DNA from: Archegozetes longisetosus
Lineage: Eukaryota > Arthropoda > Arachnida > Sarcoptiformes > Trhypochthoniidae
Direction: 5' to 3'
DNA: 64,000 nt
NCBI GenBank assembly: GCA_018873245.2
Contig: JAEMBT020000002.1
Span: 2,332,001-2,396,000, forward strand
The notes under the pieces: generated by a model
What the model saw: the letters and a program-made list of their open reading frames with translations, nothing else
Told to the model about the DNA's origin: nothing
Databases searched by the model: none
Position numbers and translations under genes: made by a program
In this document: in pieces, positions 36,680 to 50,700 of the stretch
Position numbering within the stretch: position 1 is the stretch's first letter
How the letters are laid out: every line of letters begins with the position of its first letter

Positions 36680-37708
36680 CTACAAAAAAATTGACAACAC
36701 ATAAAACAAATGCTTTTAATTGACTTTTGAGATGAAACAAATTGAATAAAGAAAAAGTTTATTTTAAGGCGAGAGCCGTATCTCTTGTTAAACAGTTTTG
36801 AACGCTTCAAACAAAAACTGGTTTTCATTTAATTAATTGTTGGCACGCGAGCACTAAATGACTGACCCCTAAGTGACCCCTCACGCGACACACTATAAAG
36901 AGAAGCCGACGCGCGAGACCTCAACATAAAGCCCAAACTAAAAGCCTTTTAATTAATTAAGCGTTTAATGGATTAAATGAAAACTTTTAATAATGGTTTT
37001 GAGAACAAAAAAAATGGTGCGAAAGCAGATGTTTCAATGCACTTACGAGTATTTGACTAAATATTTTTTGGCTCTAGTATTTATAAAACTTTTTCTCAGA
37101 ACCTCATTTCAACTGAAATAAAAAACTTTTTTGTTTTCAGAGAAAATCTCCTTTTAATGAAAAATATTTCGAAAATAATATAAAAATATATTTATTTCAA
37201 TTTGAACTTTTCATTCATTTATATCTTTTTTAAAGTAATATATTTTTTATGACATAAGTCTTTGATAGAAATATATATAAATTTGAAACAAAAACGTCTC
37301 AAAGGAATAGAAGAGGAGTTGAGTTCAAAACATGGGTTTAAAGTCCTGTTCAGAACTGATTCCCTTCTATTCTGTTCGCTTCTAATGATCGCTTCAATGA
37401 CTTCGAAATGAGTTTTGACTTACTTTTGATTTGGAATTCATTTCAATTAATAAAAGATATGTTTTTCTTAAAGAACTTTTTTCCACTTAAAACTATTTTT
37501 TGAAATATATTCTCTTTTCATTCGTGTGTTTTTCGATCAAATGTTTGGCACTAAAGAAGAAGTTCTGAAGAAATGATTTTTGTGTCAATTCTTTCTCTTA
37601 TTCTGCGAACAGAACTTAAGCGCAAACGCATTCAAGAAACTCTTCTTATGTTTGGCGTTCATGTCTTGTCTGTCCATCGATTGCATTGACTTTAGTTTAG
37701 TTCTGAAA
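36680..37708. other. Gene-free stretch
   Basis: Nothing supported; the missing 5' exons of the minus-strand tail gene were looked for here and not found. Confidence 0.4.
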
Positions 37709-37945
37709 ATGAATTTGGCAAAAGTTTTTCCAGTAATTTGTTTAATTTTATTTTCAATCCAATTAAGTGTTGAATCAGTTCCCTATTATTATTTAGTAGT
37801 TTCTTTGCCAAAACCAAAACTAAGACCGAAAAAGTTTGAAAACCCCTTTCAGTCTTCAGAACCATTAGAACCAAAAATGATGAAAACGTTTGAAAAAATG
37901 GTTAATTCGCAAAACGATTGGTATTCTGGACATTGGTATCAGTGA
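37709..37945 (+). CDS. Small secreted peptide, unrecognised
   Basis: A 78-residue single-exon frame. The ATG at 37709 gives a textbook signal peptide (MNLAKVFPVICLILFSIQLS, about 23 residues). The mature part starts near VPYYYLVVSLPKPKLRPKK, is rich in Lys and Pro, has no cysteine and ends NDWYSGHWYQ. The open frame extends 43 codons upstream without stop, but an earlier start would place the hydrophobic core in the interior. It may be a neuropeptide-like or defence precursor; no dibasic-amidation (GKR) site is seen. Not recognised. Confidence 0.55.
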   Translation: MNLAKVFPVICLILFSIQLSVESVPYYYLVVSLPKPKLRPKKFENPFQSSEPLEPKMMKTFEKMVNSQNDWYSGHWYQ

Positions 37946-40144
<2,199 letters not shown>

Positions 40145-41989
40145 AAATCACGAAGAGAGTTATTCGTGAAATTGTTAGAGTTTTAGAAAATTCCAAAAAA
40201 ATTGTATTAAAAAGAGCAAAAAAAGTGTCGCATTTTCACCAAAACCTGAAAATCTCATTTAATTTTCGGTGCAATAAATGGTTTTTTATTTCAAATATTT
40301 ATTTCAAACGTTTTTTTCTCTCATTTTGTGTCAAAAAAAGTATTAAAAGTTAATAAAAATGATAAAAATAATAACCGTGTTGTTCATTTGGTTCCTTTTT
40401 TATCGTTATTTCGCATAACTTTTCGATCGATTGTTAGCACGTACTCTCTATAGACGTCGAGTCGTTCTGTGATCTCGTGCTCTTTTGGGAATTCATTGTT
40501 TCGCTCAATCTCAAGAGAATTGACGCGCGCGCGAGCGATACGAATCCATTATTTTTATTGAAAATGAATTCGAGCTTTGCTCTAATTATTGGTTCAATAC
40601 TTTTGAGTTTCAGCACTAGTCCTGTGTTTTATAATTTTAGGTCAAGTTTACGACCAAAGAGTCAAAAATAAGTTTTAATTTACAGGAAATTATTAAACGA
40701 ATAGATAAGAAAAAAGTCATTACTTTTGGGTTTCCGTTAATTATTACAAAGCTTTGGAGAAAATTATTTCCTTTTCTTATGAAAATATTATAATTTTTAT
40801 CGATTTATTTCATATTTTATGCGCAAAACTATTCACGCATTCATTCATTCATTTAATATTCAAAACGATATATAGTTTTAGTTGTAGTTATAGTTATCTT
40901 CTCTTAATATTTCGTGCGATACTTGTTGTGAGTGTCTTTCACTTCAAAAGTAATTTTCAGACAAAAAAATAATAACAAAATAATTGTTTAAATCATTTCC
41001 GCTTTCAATTAACACAAGAAATAAAAGTTTTTTCGAAGAAAAAACTTTTATATAAATCACAAAAACTTTTTTCGATATCTCTTCAGAACAATATATTTCT
41101 TACAATATTTTTGATACAATTTTTTGATAAGTATTTGACCACAAAATTGAAGAAAAGGAAAGAGTTTTTGGATTTTTTGCGTCACATTTGATGGCAATGA
41201 ATGACAAAACAAATTATTGTTTTGCGCTTTAGTGAACACGAGTTTAGAGCTCGAGAAGAGGTGGGAATTTCCTGTCCTTTGGACGAAAGGAAGCGACAAA
41301 AAAACGACGAAATAATAGTTTGAGAGTAAGTATTGCACCAAAACTCAGTCTCTATTTCTCTATTTCTTTGTCTGAAATTTCGAAACAATTATTTCGAACG
41401 AAAGAAAAAAAGTTTAAAAAACTTTTTCGAAAAGACTTTTAAAAAACTTTTTGAACTTTTCTTTAGCTGGAAATGAACTCAACTTTTGATATCATTTCGT
41501 GTCCTATAATGTCATGAAATGCCATAAAACATATGAAAGATATGGAAAATATATGCAGAAATCAAAGCATTAATAGTATAGAAAAGCGTTTGTGATAGAA
41601 ATAATTTCAATAAATATTTAATCAGTTATTGAATGAATTATTGATTGAAACGAAAGCAAAAATCGATCGAAATAAAGTCAAAAGTCAAACAGAATCTATA
41701 GGAGAATTTGTCTACATTTCTATACATTTTGTGACCAAATGTTTGGAAACAACGAATTCATTGAAAAGAAGAGAAAAAGAGTCTTATTATAGGCTTAGAT
41801 GAAAAGTAATTCAAAGAGATTTGCTTTAAAACAAGAAGTTTATTCAAAAAAAACTGATTAAGAGATCATTTTATAAGAGATTTCATTATATATATATATA
41901 TATTATATTATATTAATTCATAAATAACATCAAAAATCTTTGGTTTAATCGGAATGCGATTCGTGACCCATTCGTGACCATTTTGTGAC
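40145..41989. other. Spacer between convergent JNK and Pax2/5/8 genes
   Basis: Mostly AT-rich 3' sequence. A short AT microsatellite occurs at 41887-41915. A 36-residue ATG frame with a hydrophobic start (40564-40671) is too weak to call. Confidence 0.45.
41887..41915. repeat. AT microsatellite
   Basis: A run of (TA)n and TATTA units of about 29 bp. Confidence 0.7.
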
Positions 41990-44900
41990 TCAGAGCGTGA
42001 CTGTTGTTGTGCTGCGCGCGTTTCCCGTCGGCGGAGAAGAACTCGTTCTTTGTATAGCCGCCACATTTACTGCACTGTAATAATATGGATCTATTCGGGA
42101 ATGGGATTAAGATTAGGATGGATCAAGGATTAGCGTTGGGATTAAAGCATAATCTAATAGGTATGACTTACTGATTATGGTCTGATTTGAGGGTACCGAT
42201 GGAACGACAGGCGTCGCCGACTGTCCGCCGATTTGGCCGTAATTGGGGCCGTAATTCGGTGTCGCGTAATATTGGGCGTGAGCTGCATGATGATAAGCTG
42301 CCGCATAGTAGTCGCCCGTCGCGGTCGAACCTAATCATTTTACATGATAATCAAGCGAATTAGCAAACTACAAATTTGTGCTGCATTTTATTAACTAGCA
42401 ATCAGTTACGAATTGCAACGCATTGGCTTCTATAGCACTAACTAATTATTTATGTCTGAGTTTTGTACTACGGTTACTAATTCTGTATTTGAGCTCAGAT
42501 CAGATTGAAATGTATCGCTAGTCGCCAAGCAAACAATCTCTAAGTCGTATAGGATTGATACAAGCTAGACACATCAAGCACATACACACACACACACACA
42601 CATACACATACACATACATATAGATCCATTCTCTTTCAGTCTTCACTTAAACAGCTGTAAATTGAGCAAAGCATAATTTGAACCGATTTTAATTGTAATC
42701 TATAGTATAGATGAGCTCAAAAGCTAATATTTGTATTTGACTTGAGTTGGCTAGTTCTATTCGATAATAGCATTGAGAACTCTTATTCAATTAATAGACA
42801 ATTCAAATCGCAATCAACGAAGGCAAGTTAAAGTAAAATGAACAACTTGCTTAATAAAGATATGCATTGTGATCAAAATCTAACATGATTCCTACCGTAT
42901 TGGTTAGACTGTTGGACGGCGGCTGCAGTGGCGGCGGCGGTGTTCGCGGCGCCGATATTTGTGGCGCCGTAGAAGAAGTCTTGAGCCGAAACTTTGTCCA
43001 ATTCATGATATGTTATGCTCTGATCGGCAGTCAATGCATTCAAACCCACTACAAGTCAATTGAATGTCAATTACTCTAAATCTCTATCTCTATGTGTAAA
43101 GACCGCCACCACTTAAGCCATAAAAACCACAACCAGTACAACAATAGAATAGACTTTTATATAGAGTAAAGTACAAAATAATGCAATAATACAGTAATGC
43201 AGCTAGATTGTTTTATGTACTGTAAAGTGTCTTCATTGTATAGAAATTTGGAAACTGTAACATGCCAATTTTAAGAAATATTAATTTCTTACCGATTGGA
43301 GGCGTGTATAGAGTGGTGGTTTCATAATGAGGGCCAGAGTTGGACTGAACGTCACCGGCATGAGGATGATTAGGACCGGGATGTGCGGCGAGGTCTTGAG
43401 GACCCGAAGCGTATGAATTGAGTTGAGTTTGACTTTGGGTCCAGTAATCATTGCTTTGGTATTGCTTTTCATTATTTGAAGCGTTATTTTGTTGTGAATT
43501 ATTGTTATTTGAATTTGAATTTGTATTAATTATCGGTGAATGAGATGTTGAATGAGATTCTGTTATTCAATACAAAGAATATTCTGTAACACAAACGCAC
43601 TATAACTCTAATCCTATAATAATAGTGTTTACCATTATTTGACTCTTCGTTTCTCTTAAGCGAAACAATTCGTTGTTTACTATTATCTGAATTATTATTA
43701 TTTGTATTATTTGTTTGATTTGATTCTTGACTCGAATTTATGCCTAAAATCCCATTAATTGAATACAATTGAGAAGACTGTTGCGACGACTGCGACGACT
43801 GCACAATAACCGACGTCTGATTCTGTGTTTCTGATTTGGCCGAAACGGGCGTGGAGTGCGATGACTGCGATCCACCACCGCCTCCGACTCCCGCTTGACC
43901 CCCACCTCCACCGTGATGATGTACGTGCTTTGCTTTCTCTGCCGCTTTATTCCTTACAATCCGATTGATAGAAGAGACTGAAGGTATGTTATCCGAGTCG
44001 CAAATACCGTCACTTAGAAGACGGTCTCTGATTTCCCACGCGAACATTGTCGGGTTCGACTTCTTGTAGTTGGCGATGGCATCCACCACCCGAGGGGTGG
44101 CCACTTTCGGCTTCGACCCCCCGATGACTCCCGGTTTAATACTTCCCGTTTCATAATATCTAATAAACGAGTTTTGAGTTTAGTTTTTGCACTCTTTTTG
44201 AACCTATAGTTAAAACTAAAGCAAACATTCATTCGTTTCGAACCTATAGTTCACTAAAAGACTAGTCGTTCACAAGACTAGTAGTCGTTCGCGACTGTAT
44301 AGAGCTTACGCTTAATTTCTGACTAATTCTCAATAAAATTAAAATAAATAAAGGAATTTCTGAACACAAACTATAAACACATATTTTGAACGTCTATTCA
44401 ATTCGAACTCCAGAAACGAATTGAATGTTTGGCCGTTCGGTGCGTCGCGTGCATTGCATTGACTGCTGGAGAGCACTCGAACGCATCGTTCCGTTTCACG
44501 TGTCAAGCGTTCACTTAGAACGACCAAAACACACGTGACGTTCTGCCGTCTGCGAGGACGTACCTGCCGAGGATCTTGCTCACGCACCCGTGACTCACGC
44601 GCAACTGCCTAGAAATGTCGCACGGCCGAACGCCCTGGTGCGCGAGCTCGACAATGCGAGATCTGACCACATCGGGAAGCGGTCTCCCATTGACGAAAAC
44701 GCCACCCAATTGGTTGACTCCGCCGTGACCTGAAAGCGAAAAATTATCATATAATGCCATGGTCTAGAAAATGCCCGTCTACAATTCATTCACAATTAAA
44801 GAGTATCATGCAAAATCTACATAGCAAGCGGCTAGCTGAGCATTTTGCGCGTACAAGAATAGTATTCCATCATTGATGCGTTATATCTATAAAGACTTAA

Positions 44901-45643
44901 ATCCATTTCTAAAGAAAGTGACTTAAAGTTTGGCACCAAAATACGAACTCTTGAACCCAAACTCTATCCAAAAGTCTATGAAATCTATGCTCTTTAGTAG
45001 AGAACATACGCGTTGAGCGCGTGCGGATTCACTCAACCAATCAGTGATCAGTGAAGGGAAACGCACGCGCATCACTTGAAGAGCACGCGTCGCGCGATGA
45101 GCACCGGAAACGCGCATCTCTGGACCGGAAACGCGTCTCTGATTGGTTCTTCGGTGACGCGTGACTCTGAAATAGCGAAACATTGAATACAATAGAGTTT
45201 GAGTTCATTCGCATTGAATTGAATTGAGTTTCGCTCGCATTCCATATGTTCTCCACTTTTATTGACTTTTTGTTTCGTTTCCATAGTTTTCATTAATTTT
45301 TAATTAATTTTTTCCATTAATTAATCAGAAGATGAAATGAAATAATAATCTCTTTTCGATCAATAATTGAACGAAATCTTAGCCGAGAAAATAATATTTT
45401 TCTCTATAAGAACTTCGCTTTAGAACCGAAAAAGTTTTCTAGGCTTAAGTCAAGTACAAAAATCGTTTTCTTACGTTTCTTTTTCGACGATTGCGTTTGG
45501 GTTAATCCCGAAATCGAGTTAATATTCCGTGATTCGTGATTCACGCACTGGTCATCTGCTTGTGTAGTGAGTAACGCGTGATTACCCAGTAATTCGTGAG
45601 TATACGAGTGAAAGTCCGTCGTCTGATGCGTCGTGTCGTTCAT
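41990..45643 (-). CDS. Pax2/5/8: Pax2/5/8 transcription factor (shaven/sparkling orthologue)
   Basis: Seven exons in phase: 45643-45475, 44729-44564, 44159-43633, 43559-43293, 43048-42896, 42330-42172, 42090-41990 (513 residues). A DNA-binding factor for sense-organ and eye development. The paired domain spans about residues 58-183: [69 protein letters not shown]. The octapeptide YSINGILG (244-251) recruits Groucho. The last exon opens [20 protein letters not shown], matching the conserved Pax2/5/8 C terminus, which sets subfamily. After the octapeptide only VSLKRNEES remains where the partial homeodomain is expected; the helix 1 block is not seen. Poly-His/Gly, Asn and Ala tracts fill the linkers. 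Exon 1 ([19 protein letters not shown], ending SSKKKR) is assigned by phase and donor and is less certain. Confidence 0.93.
42581..42620. repeat. CA microsatellite in a Pax2/5/8 intron
   Basis: About 40 bp of CATACA and (CA)n units in the intron between exons 5 and 6 of Pax2/5/8. Confidence 0.85.
45003..45172. promoter_or_regulatory. CpG-rich block in Pax2/5/8 intron 1
   Basis: This stretch is dense in CpG (ACGCG, GCGCGT) against an AT-rich background. It holds three copies of GGAAACGC (near 45058, 45106, 45127) and two CCAAT elements in opposite orientation (ACCAATCAG near 45036 and GATTGGTTC near 45141). It looks like a regulatory element or secondary promoter; no coding sense fits. Confidence 0.4.
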
Positions 45644-45759
45644 AACTATCACAACAATGACTCTTAAATCTCACGTGTATTGCGAGAAATGATTGAAAAT
45701 AAAAAGTGATTCAAAAAACTAGAAAACAATTGCTTTGCTTTTGGAGAGACAACTTGTTC

Positions 45760-45800
45760 TCGTCGTCTGATTGGTCGCTGGCGTCACATCCGTTGACGCC
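45760..45800. promoter_or_regulatory. Candidate Pax2/5/8 promoter elements
   Basis: About 120-140 bp upstream of the Pax2/5/8 ATG are an inverted CCAAT box (GATTGG) and a 7-bp inverted repeat GGCGTCA (45780-45786) / TGACGCC (45794-45800), which contains TGACG half-sites of CREB/ATF type. Position relative to the transcription start is unknown. Confidence 0.4.
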
Positions 45801-46143
45801 GTCTAATTAGACCTGATCTCTCGCTCTCTCGCTTTCCACCTGTTCTATCGCTACTGCACTTCTATTGCATTGAAATTCGCATTCAGTACAATTTTTTACT
45901 ATACATTTACAGTCCGTTATAACTTAGTCTTTAAAGCGCTTCCTCTTTAGCCGAAAGGCATTTATGAATGAATGCAATGAAAGGAGGATTCGCTCGAATT
46001 CACAGCACATAAGAGCGAGACTTGACTTACAGTATATATAAGATAAAAGTAAGACTTGTTTTATATAACGCACCATAACTTATGTTAACATTTATTGCAA
46101 TACAAGAACAAAAAAACAACAGAACAATACAATTTTCAAAATT

Positions 46144-47466
46144 TTAATAGTATTTCACGAAGGGCTTCGCACGTGCGTTGAAATCCTTGTAATTGGGATA
46201 AAGCGCGTGCTGGCCTTGACTAGCAAGCAACGATTGACCGCAACCGCGACCGACTGCCGCCGGCTCGACGAAAGGTTGGAGTTCGCTGGCGTTCAAGTTC
46301 AGATCACGAGCAAGTTTGTCACGTGCGGCCTCGACCACCACATCGGCGACGATCCATTCGTTAGACTTTTGGGCCCTTTTGGCGAACAACTGATTGCCTT
46401 TATTTGGATGAACTGCATATGAAAAGGAGATTTAATGACATAATAATCACATAATGTATGGCTTTTCTAACCCTCAGGCGATTTCAAGTCTTCGACGATA
46501 TGTTTGCACGTGTTACGCGTTTGCGTCTCGCTTTGCTTCAGAATTTGTGCCGAATTCGAATCCATCAATGAGTTGATGTCCTGTTTTGGCATATATTTCT
46601 CGTTATTATTGTCTGACGCGCTAAACACGTATCTATTGGTAATCTATTGGTTACCTGTACGTGACGCGGATCCAAGACTAGGCGCAAATTTGGCGGTCCT
46701 TTCAATATAGAGATTAATGAGACTTGGGTTAACAAGTTTACAAGTGCTTTTCTTTTGCCAAACCTTCAGAAATAGTCCTCTCGTGAAATTCATCGCAGTT
46801 TTCGACAACTTTTGGATCGCTGTCTGACGACTGAGTCACCCATTTTGACGACTTCTGAACGCGTCGCTCAAACATCTGACGACCTGATAGTCAGATAATT
46901 GAGATATGATTAAGATATGGGTTAAAAAATGGTTGAGAAATACCTTTAGACTTTGCATTGGATTCGTCACAAACCAATTGTTTTGCAATTTGTCGGCAAA
47001 GCGTTACCTTTTCATATGGAGTAGACAGAAATGTAAAATGAAAGAGATGCCAATTTTTGGAATGCTCTAAAGGTCATATAAATAAATAAATATGACTACA
47101 GATTCGTTCAATACCTGATCAGTTATTGTCGGGTGATTTAGAGGATCGAAAAAAGACGATGAATTAAATAGCGGGTAGCTCGAAGGCGACAACTGAGAAG
47201 ACGTTGTCGTTGTTGCTGTCGTTGTTACCATTGAAGACATTTTCTGTTCGCATAGGTTTTGCTGACATTCGAAAGAAATAGTAATAAACGTTTCCAAAAA
47301 TACATTCAGTAAAAAGCAACTGAACAACGAGAACAAGGAGTGAACGCACGCGCTAAACACGTGCCAAAAGTTTACTCACATTTGAGAGGAATTTGTGCCA
47401 AAACTCTTCGGTCCTCATTGGGCTCAATTCTCGCATAAATTCGTTTAATTTTTCGCGACTTTTCAT
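46144..47466 (-). CDS. Synaptopodin-2-like protein, short form
   Basis: Seven exons in phase: 47466-47380, 47261-47115, 47007-46944, 46883-46764, 46698-46655, 46580-46472, 46412-46144 (279 residues). The family binds actin and sits at Z-discs or cytoskeletal junctions in muscle. Seen: an N-terminal MKSREKLNEFMRELSPMRTE segment, a Ser/Thr-rich stretch, GRQMFERRVQKSSKWV, the conserved GPPNLRLVLDPRHVQ, then KGNQLFAKRAQKSNEWIV and a proline-poor end finishing YPNYKDFNARAKPF. The (M/L)Fx(R/K)RxQKSxxW motif occurs twice, one per half. The arthropod members I recall (CG1674 type) share these motifs; the name rests on motif memory, not a search. All six introns are short (46-108 bp where measured). 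No PDZ domain is present. Confidence 0.68.
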
Positions 47467-47764
47467 CAAATTAAACAATAAATAATTGATTGTATAAAAA
47501 AGTCAAGTTTTATTGATTGTATAAAAAAGTATATAAAAAAAGATTAGAAATAATTTACAAATTAATTCAATTTTACCTCATTTCGAATCGAGAAGATTCG
47601 GACATAAAATGAATCTCTGTTTACATTTAAAGCGAAAGAATTTGTTTATAAAACAAGTTTAAAAATAGATTCAAAAGAAAAGTTTCTCAAAAATAGATTT
47701 GAATCAATATAAAATTTTTAAGTTTTTATACAACAAGTGCTGACATCTAGTATTGAATGAGGAC

Positions 47765-50700
47765 TCAAACGATATTCTCTTCGCTGGATTTCTGAAACCT
47801 TTTCCTCATTCTTTGTATTGTCTGATCGTAAGAGGGAAGAGGAAGTAATGGGCGACTGTATCGCTCTGGACATGGGATCAGTTGCTCCCTAAACCTGGAC
47901 AACTGTTGCATTTGTTCTAAACGTCTGAGAGATGTGACAGAACTGGACTCTTGAGGTAATGACTGCGACACCGCTCGAGTATTAGTGTTGACGACTCGAG
48001 CCACCTGTGAATTACTATTAATTGGATTTGAATTGATAAAGTTATGATTAGTTGCTATGGAGATGTGATTATTAGGTGGTATGGAAACGCAGTTATCGCT
48101 TAGAGCTAAAAGTTTTCTTAAGCCGTTGTCATCCCGAACGCCAAACCGAAGTCGCACTCGTGAGGATGTCTGACATTCTGACGAATTCGTTGTTGAGGAA
48201 GACAGTGATGGAGATGACGAATGCGATGACGGCGTTGGCGATGGCATCACTTCCGGTTGTGTCGATTGAGAGGAAGACGTGGTTTGAGATGATGTGACCG
48301 ATGAGGCGCTTATGGATGACCGCGTCATCAGTTGTTGCGCCGAAGACGCGGCCGTTGGCTCGCATTCTATACTTTTTATTAGTAATTGATTTTCGTCCGA
48401 AATTATTTCCGAAAAACTTTTATCTAAAAAGTGTCTGAGATTTGAGAAGAAATTAGTTTTCTGTTAAAGATTACTTTTTTTAGAAAAGTTATCAGTTTTT
48501 CGAATGTTTCGAAAGATGTGACGCAAAAATTATTTATAAATAAATGTTTAAAAATCTACTAATAAACAGAAAATCTCTAAAAATTTGATAAAAACAATCG
48601 ATTAACTATTAACGATGAAATTAGTATCGAATAACTTCTTTATTGAGGCATCTAAAGAGTTAAATATAACAGATTTACAAATCTTTAGATGCCTTAACGA
48701 AGTTGTTCGACATTAATTTGGAAAAATATGGAAAAAGTTATGACGATCGCAACAATGCGTGCAAACAGTTGTGACAAAAATAAAGAACAAATAGTGTAAG
48801 CTTTAACGCTCTAAAATGTATAAATAAATTGATTTGCACTTTGAGGAGAAGTTCGAGAAACTCGTAAAAAGTGATAAATAAAGAAATGAATTGAAGGATT
48901 GATGACTTACTGAACCCTTTTTTTCATTCTTTGCTTTTCCCAGATTTTCTTATAATTAGTCGTGACGTGACTCTCGCTTGGATTCGTTTCAAGCGAACTG
49001 TTAGTCATTATAACAGTTTCTCGAATTTTCTGGGCCAAAAGCTTCATCTTTTCCCAATTGATCAGAATCTGAGGGTCGCTTTCTTCCGTTTGGATAAAAG
49101 TCTGATTCGCTAAATAAATAAAACTCAAATCCTTTTTAACCAAAGGAAAGAACGGAATAATCGGTGGAAACAATTCCTTTAGTTTTTGGCGAAAGTTCTG
49201 AAAATTACGCGACGGATCCATCAATTGTTGCAATTTTTCCAGTTTATTCATAGATTTTTGTGGTATTTTTTCCCATAAATTCTTTAAACGAGTTATAGAT
49301 AAGTGACTTAAACCCGAAAGTATAGCGAAAAGCGAATTGAAATTTTGCAATTCTTTACAAATCGAAGCAATCCTTATCAATTGTTTGATTGTTTTCACTC
49401 TTTTTTGTTGTGAATTTCCACTAATTAAGATCTGATTTATTGTCCAAAACATCTCATCGTTTGTTTTGGATTCAAATTCTTTCAATTCTTTAACTTTTTT
49501 CTCTTCACGCGATAAGTCATAAACGAATTGTTGACTTTCTATCAGACAAAACAGTTCGAAATCGCGTGCAGTCAATTCACGCGCGATCACCTCTGAGTCC
49601 AAAGTTAGCAACGAATTAACACTAATTTCACGCGCGATCTCTCGAGTGATTTCCGATTCATTCAATTGGTTGCCGGAAATTAATTTCAAATAAATCCTTG
49701 AGTTCAAACTCAAATTTTTGGCTAAATTTTGGTAATTGTCGGAAAGTCTTTTTACGGCCGAAGTGGCCGTCGTTTTATCTAACAGTTTGTATTCATACAA
49801 CGCGAAATCACGCGAACAGTAGTTTGTGTTTAATTGGAATTCAATTAAAGCCAGTTGAATGCATTCGCGTGCAGTTGTCGTCACGTGAATCGGGAGATAT
49901 CGAAAATCTGATTCGTAATAGATTTTGATCACTTCTGGTGTCGTCGTCGCTGCTGACGAGTGACCGAAAGTCATATTTGGCGTCGCAGTCGTTATGTTGT
50001 TAATGACTGCATTGTTGTTGTTATTGCCGTTTATGTGATTTGTGGACATTTTTATTTGATTTGTGGCCACGTTGTGTACGATTTGTAGCACTTTTTGTTT
50101 CCAATTATTGTTTGAATTATTGTTCGTGTTTGTTAACGACTGAACAGACAACTGTTGACGACAGCTATTGGGAGGAGGAACTGCCGTTAAGTTCTGCTGA
50201 CTTAAGTGTCGTTTAGTTTCACTGTTTCGCGAAATTTGGCCTAAAATTAAATCAAAAAACCAATTAATAAATTTTCAATATTTGATAAAAGACTTTATTT
50301 AGCTTTTAATCTCTTATATTGTTGCAAATTGCGCTCATATCGAAAAGAAGTTTGAAAATTGGAAAATAATTATTGAGTCTTTTTCGACGGCTGCGTCGTC
50401 GCAAGACACGCGTCGCCGTCGTTCGATTGGGCATTCAGTCGATATTCGCATCGCTTAAAACATCTTTTGAAAGATGGGCATAAGCGTTAGCTATGAGTTA
50501 ACTCTTTCCAATAAACTAATGGATATAGTTTTAACCACAATTTGCGACAATCAGAGGTCTAAAGCATGACCAAAGTCTCTGATGACTCATACCATCGATA
50601 AGTAAATGATATAAATTTGGATCATATTTCAATACAAACGACAAATGAGTACATGATTTGCATAGGTCTAAAGCGCGCGAGACCTCCATCACGTGACAAT

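Noticed and set aside
42885..43079. Plus-strand glycine/valine-rich frame
   Set aside because: Antisense to Pax2/5/8 exon 5, which fits phase on both sides.
48129..48365. Alternative frame for the last PDZ-GEF exon
   Set aside because: Joins only with the TATAG acceptor and stops after 78 codons; the other frame carries the conserved CEPTA block and a long tail.
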